A stretch of DNA of 38,938 bases, taken from contig JAGCRH010000068.1 in assembly GCA_017964785.1 (NCBI GenBank), positions 1 through 38,938 on the forward strand, in the 5' to 3' direction. The DNA comes from Prevotella sp. GTDB lineage: Bacteria > Bacteroidota > Bacteroidia > Bacteroidales > Bacteroidaceae. Under the pieces are notes generated by a model, which was not told where the DNA came from, did not search any database, and saw only the letters and a program-made list of their open reading frames with translations. The position numbers were made by a program, and so were the translations under genes. This document shows positions 37,185 through 38,938 of this stretch, piece after piece. Numbering within the stretch: the first letter of the stretch is position 1; every line of letters begins with the position of its first letter.

Positions 37185-38938
37185 ATGAGAAAATTGATTT
37201 TGGCGGCAGTGACCGCTATGATGGCCCTGACCAGTGCGTCGGCCCAGTACAAGTATGAATGGCAGAACCCGAAGTTGCCGACGGCACAGCGTGTGGAGAG
37301 TCTGCTGAAAATGTTGACACCCGAGGAGAAGGTGGGACTGATGATGAACAAGTCCATCAGTATCGACCGTCTGGGCATCCCCTCCTACAACTGGTGGAGT
37401 GAGGCCTGTCACGGTGTGCGTCAGGGCGGCTATACCGTCTATCCGCAGCCGATCGGACTGGCTGCTGCCTTCAATGCGCAGTTGGTCTACGACGTGTTCT
37501 CGCAGGTGTCTGATGAGGCCCGTGCCAACTGGAACCGCAGTGACCATAATATCTTCAATGTGCCGATGGGCGTGACCTACTATCCTGGTAATCCTGAACT
37601 CACCTTCTGGTGCCCCAACGTAAACATCTTCCGCGATCCGCGATGGGGCAGGGGACAGGAGACCTGTGGTGAGGACCCCTATTTGAATGCCGTTCTCGGC
37701 GTGCAGACCGTGCTCGGTATGCAGGGCAACGATGATCACTACTTCAAGACCCATGCCTGTGCCAAGCACTATGCCGTGCACAGCGGTCCGGAGCCCTTAC
37801 GCCACTCGATGAATGTGGAGCCCACCAACCGTGATCTGTGGGAGACCTATCTGCCTGCCTTCAAGGCGCTGGTTAAGAAAGGCAACGTGCGTGAGGTGAT
37901 GTGCGCCTACCAGCGCTTCGAGGGGAAACCCTGTTGCACCAGCGACCGTCTGTTGATTGACATCCTGCGCAACAAGTGGGGCTACGATGCCATCGTGCTC
38001 ACCGACTGCGACGCCATCAACAACTTCTTCAACCGTGGTCAGCACGAGACGCATAAGGACGGCCTCTCTGCCTCTGTCGACGCCGTGTTGAACGGTACCG
38101 ACTTGGAATGCGGTAAGGTATTTATGTCACTCACCGAAGGTCTGAAACAGAACCTGATTAAGGAGAGTGACCTCGATGCCCACCTGCGTAAGACCCTCAC
38201 AGGTCGTTTCGAACTGGGTATGTTCGATCCCGCTGACATGCTGCCTTGGGCGAAACTCGGTCCTGAGGTCATCAGTAGCGAGAAGAACGACGAGATGGCT
38301 ACACAGGCTGCCCGCGAGTCGATGGTGCTGTTGGAGAACAAGGGCAATGTGCTGCCCCTCTCGAAGAGCATCAAGACCCTCGCCGTCCTCGGTCCGAATG
38401 CTGACGATGTGGAACTCCTGAACGGTAACTACGGTGGCACGCCTACCGACAACCACAAGCACTCGCTGTTGGAGGGTATCAAGAATGCCGTGCCAGGGGC
38501 CAAGATCATCTATAACAAGGCTTGCGAACTGAACGATGAGTACACGACTGTACACCACATTCAGGACTTCAATGGCGGCAAGGGTATGTTCGTGGAGTTC
38601 TGGAACAACAAGAACCTCGAAGGCGATCCCGTGAAGACGGACTACTATACCAACGAGTTCAACTTCTCGACCTTTGGTGCCTGGGGCTTTGCCGAGGGTG
38701 TCGACAACAACAACCTCTCCGTCCGTATCACGGGTAAGTACAAGGCCACCTTCACAGGTGAGATGAAGTACACCCTGAGCACGGATAACGGCTACATCCT
38801 GAAAGTCAACGGCGAGGTCGTTGAGGAGAACAAGGGCGGTGGTCGTCGTGGCTTCGGAGGCGGTTTCGGCTTCGGACGCCGTGGTGCCGACTACAAGGGC
38901 TTCCCTGTGGAGGCTGGTAAGACCTACGATGTCGTCAT
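37185..38938 (+). CDS. Glycoside hydrolase family 3 (beta-xylosidase/beta-glucosidase), 5' part, runs off the window
   Basis: The start is taken at ATG 37185, which gives a clean signal peptide MRKLILAAVTAMMALTSASA; ATG 37161 in the same frame would add 8 residues. No stop occurs before 38938. GH3 features: YNWWSEACHGV, FWCPNVNIFRDPRWGRGQET (then CGEDPYL), a K-H pair in ACAKHYAVHSGPE, and the nucleophile aspartate Asp274 in IVLTDCDAI. The C-terminal alpha/beta sandwich begins with ARESMVLLENKGNVLPL and is interrupted by a PA14-like insertion (~455 on), which itself carries a glycine-rich stretch near 38834-38886. It acts on oligosaccharides in the periplasm; with the esterase this suggests xylan use, though beta-glucosidase cannot be excluded. 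Confidence 0.93.
   Translation, partial: MRKLILAAVTAMMALTSASAQYKYEWQNPKLPTAQRVESLLKMLTPEEKVGLMMNKSISIDRLGIPSYNWWSEACHGVRQGGYTVYPQPIGLAAAFNAQLVYDVFSQVSDEARANWNRSDHNIFNVPMGVTYYPGNPELTFWCPNVNIFRDPRWGRGQETCGEDPYLNAVLGVQTVLGMQGNDDHYFKTHACAKHYAVHSGPEPLRHSMNVEPTNRDLWETYLPAFKALVKKGNVREVMCAYQRFEGKPCCTSDRLLIDILRNKWGYDAIVLTDCDAINNFFNRGQHETHKDGLSASVDAVLNGTDLECGKVFMSLTEGLKQNLIKESDLDAHLRKTLTGRFELGMFDPADMLPWAKLGPEVISSEKNDEMATQAARESMVLLENKGNVLPLSKSIKTLAVLGPNADDVELLNGNYGGTPTDNHKHSLLEGIKNAVPGAKIIYNKACELNDEYTTVHHIQDFNGGKGMFVEFWNNKNLEGDPVKTDYYTNEFNFSTFGAWGFAEGVDNNNLSVRITGKYKATFTGEMKYTLSTDNGYILKVNGEVVEENKGGGRRGFGGGFGFGRRGADYKGFPVEAGKTYDVV

Noticed and set aside
35151-37781. Very long open frame (876 codons) on the minus strand opposite the esterase and GH3 genes
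   Set aside because: It is antisense to two genes with clear protein families, has a His/Thr/Val-rich composition typical of the reverse complement of biased codons, and has no signal peptide, promoter or recognisable domain.
1-38938. Genomic island, prophage or insertion sequence
   Set aside because: No integrase, transposase or phage genes are recognisable, and the only tRNA is flanked by ordinary genes with no repeated 3' end nearby.

Overview
The window reads as a chromosomal segment of a Prevotella-like member of Bacteroidota. Evidence for this includes SusC/SusD pairs, many SusD-operon lipoproteins with the S/A-C lipobox, BACON domains, a Por (type IX) secretion module, and the Bacteroidota promoter TTTG-N19/20-TAnnTTTG in front of eight transcription units. 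There is no Shine-Dalgarno pattern. I see no phage, insertion sequence, integrase or CRISPR array.

Layout. 1-1900 (+): the 3' end of a SusD-like gene followed by two small lipoproteins, an arrangement I recall from the B. thetaiotaomicron BT2261-2264 peptide-uptake complex. 1924-2021: three tandem hairpins at a convergent junction. 2034-10593 (-): a five-gene operon, susC - susD - zinc metallopeptidase - DUF4302 - BACON lipoprotein. 10746-12404 (+): a divergent BACON-M64 metallopeptidase. These loci together look like a protein/peptide-harvesting region rather than a polysaccharide locus. 12401-13900: tadA, then a membrane protein overlapping a small winged-helix regulator. 13943-19084 (+): two large exported proteins, a BspA-type leucine-rich repeat protein and a multi-module beta-rich protein, with C-terminal ends resembling type IX sorting signals. 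19212-22514: birA and pyrH (+), converging on psd - pssA - DUF4834 (-). 22660-27105 (+): dnaE, trxA and a small conserved-looking gene, with a perfect sigma-54-type promoter between dnaE and trxA. 27110-33676 (-): a probable operon aroA - small Cys-rich membrane ORF - porW/sprE - porX - tsaE. 33884-33956: tRNA-Pro(GGG). 34024-34899 (-): a DUF4380-like protein. 35070-38938 (+): a two-module esterase followed by a GH3 glycosidase that runs off the window, probably for plant cell-wall glycans.

The most unusual feature is a set of short tandem arrays that all have a 7-nt period but different unit sequences. They sit at translational boundaries of housekeeping genes (birA/pyrH, psd/pssA, dnaE/trxA, tsaE/porX, porX/porW, upstream ORF/porW) and also inside tsaE. 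Units in spacers usually carry a stop triplet or an ATG, whereas those inside reading frames are stop-free in all frames. This resembles the heptanucleotide STRR repeats of cyanobacteria. I know of no description of it for this lineage, but I could not search.

Other points worth following: porX and porW share an operon close to two probable cargo proteins; promoters sit so close to birA, tadA and the M64 gene that their mRNAs would have almost no leader; and the second esterase module has lost its catalytic residues and ends in a glycine-rich tail.
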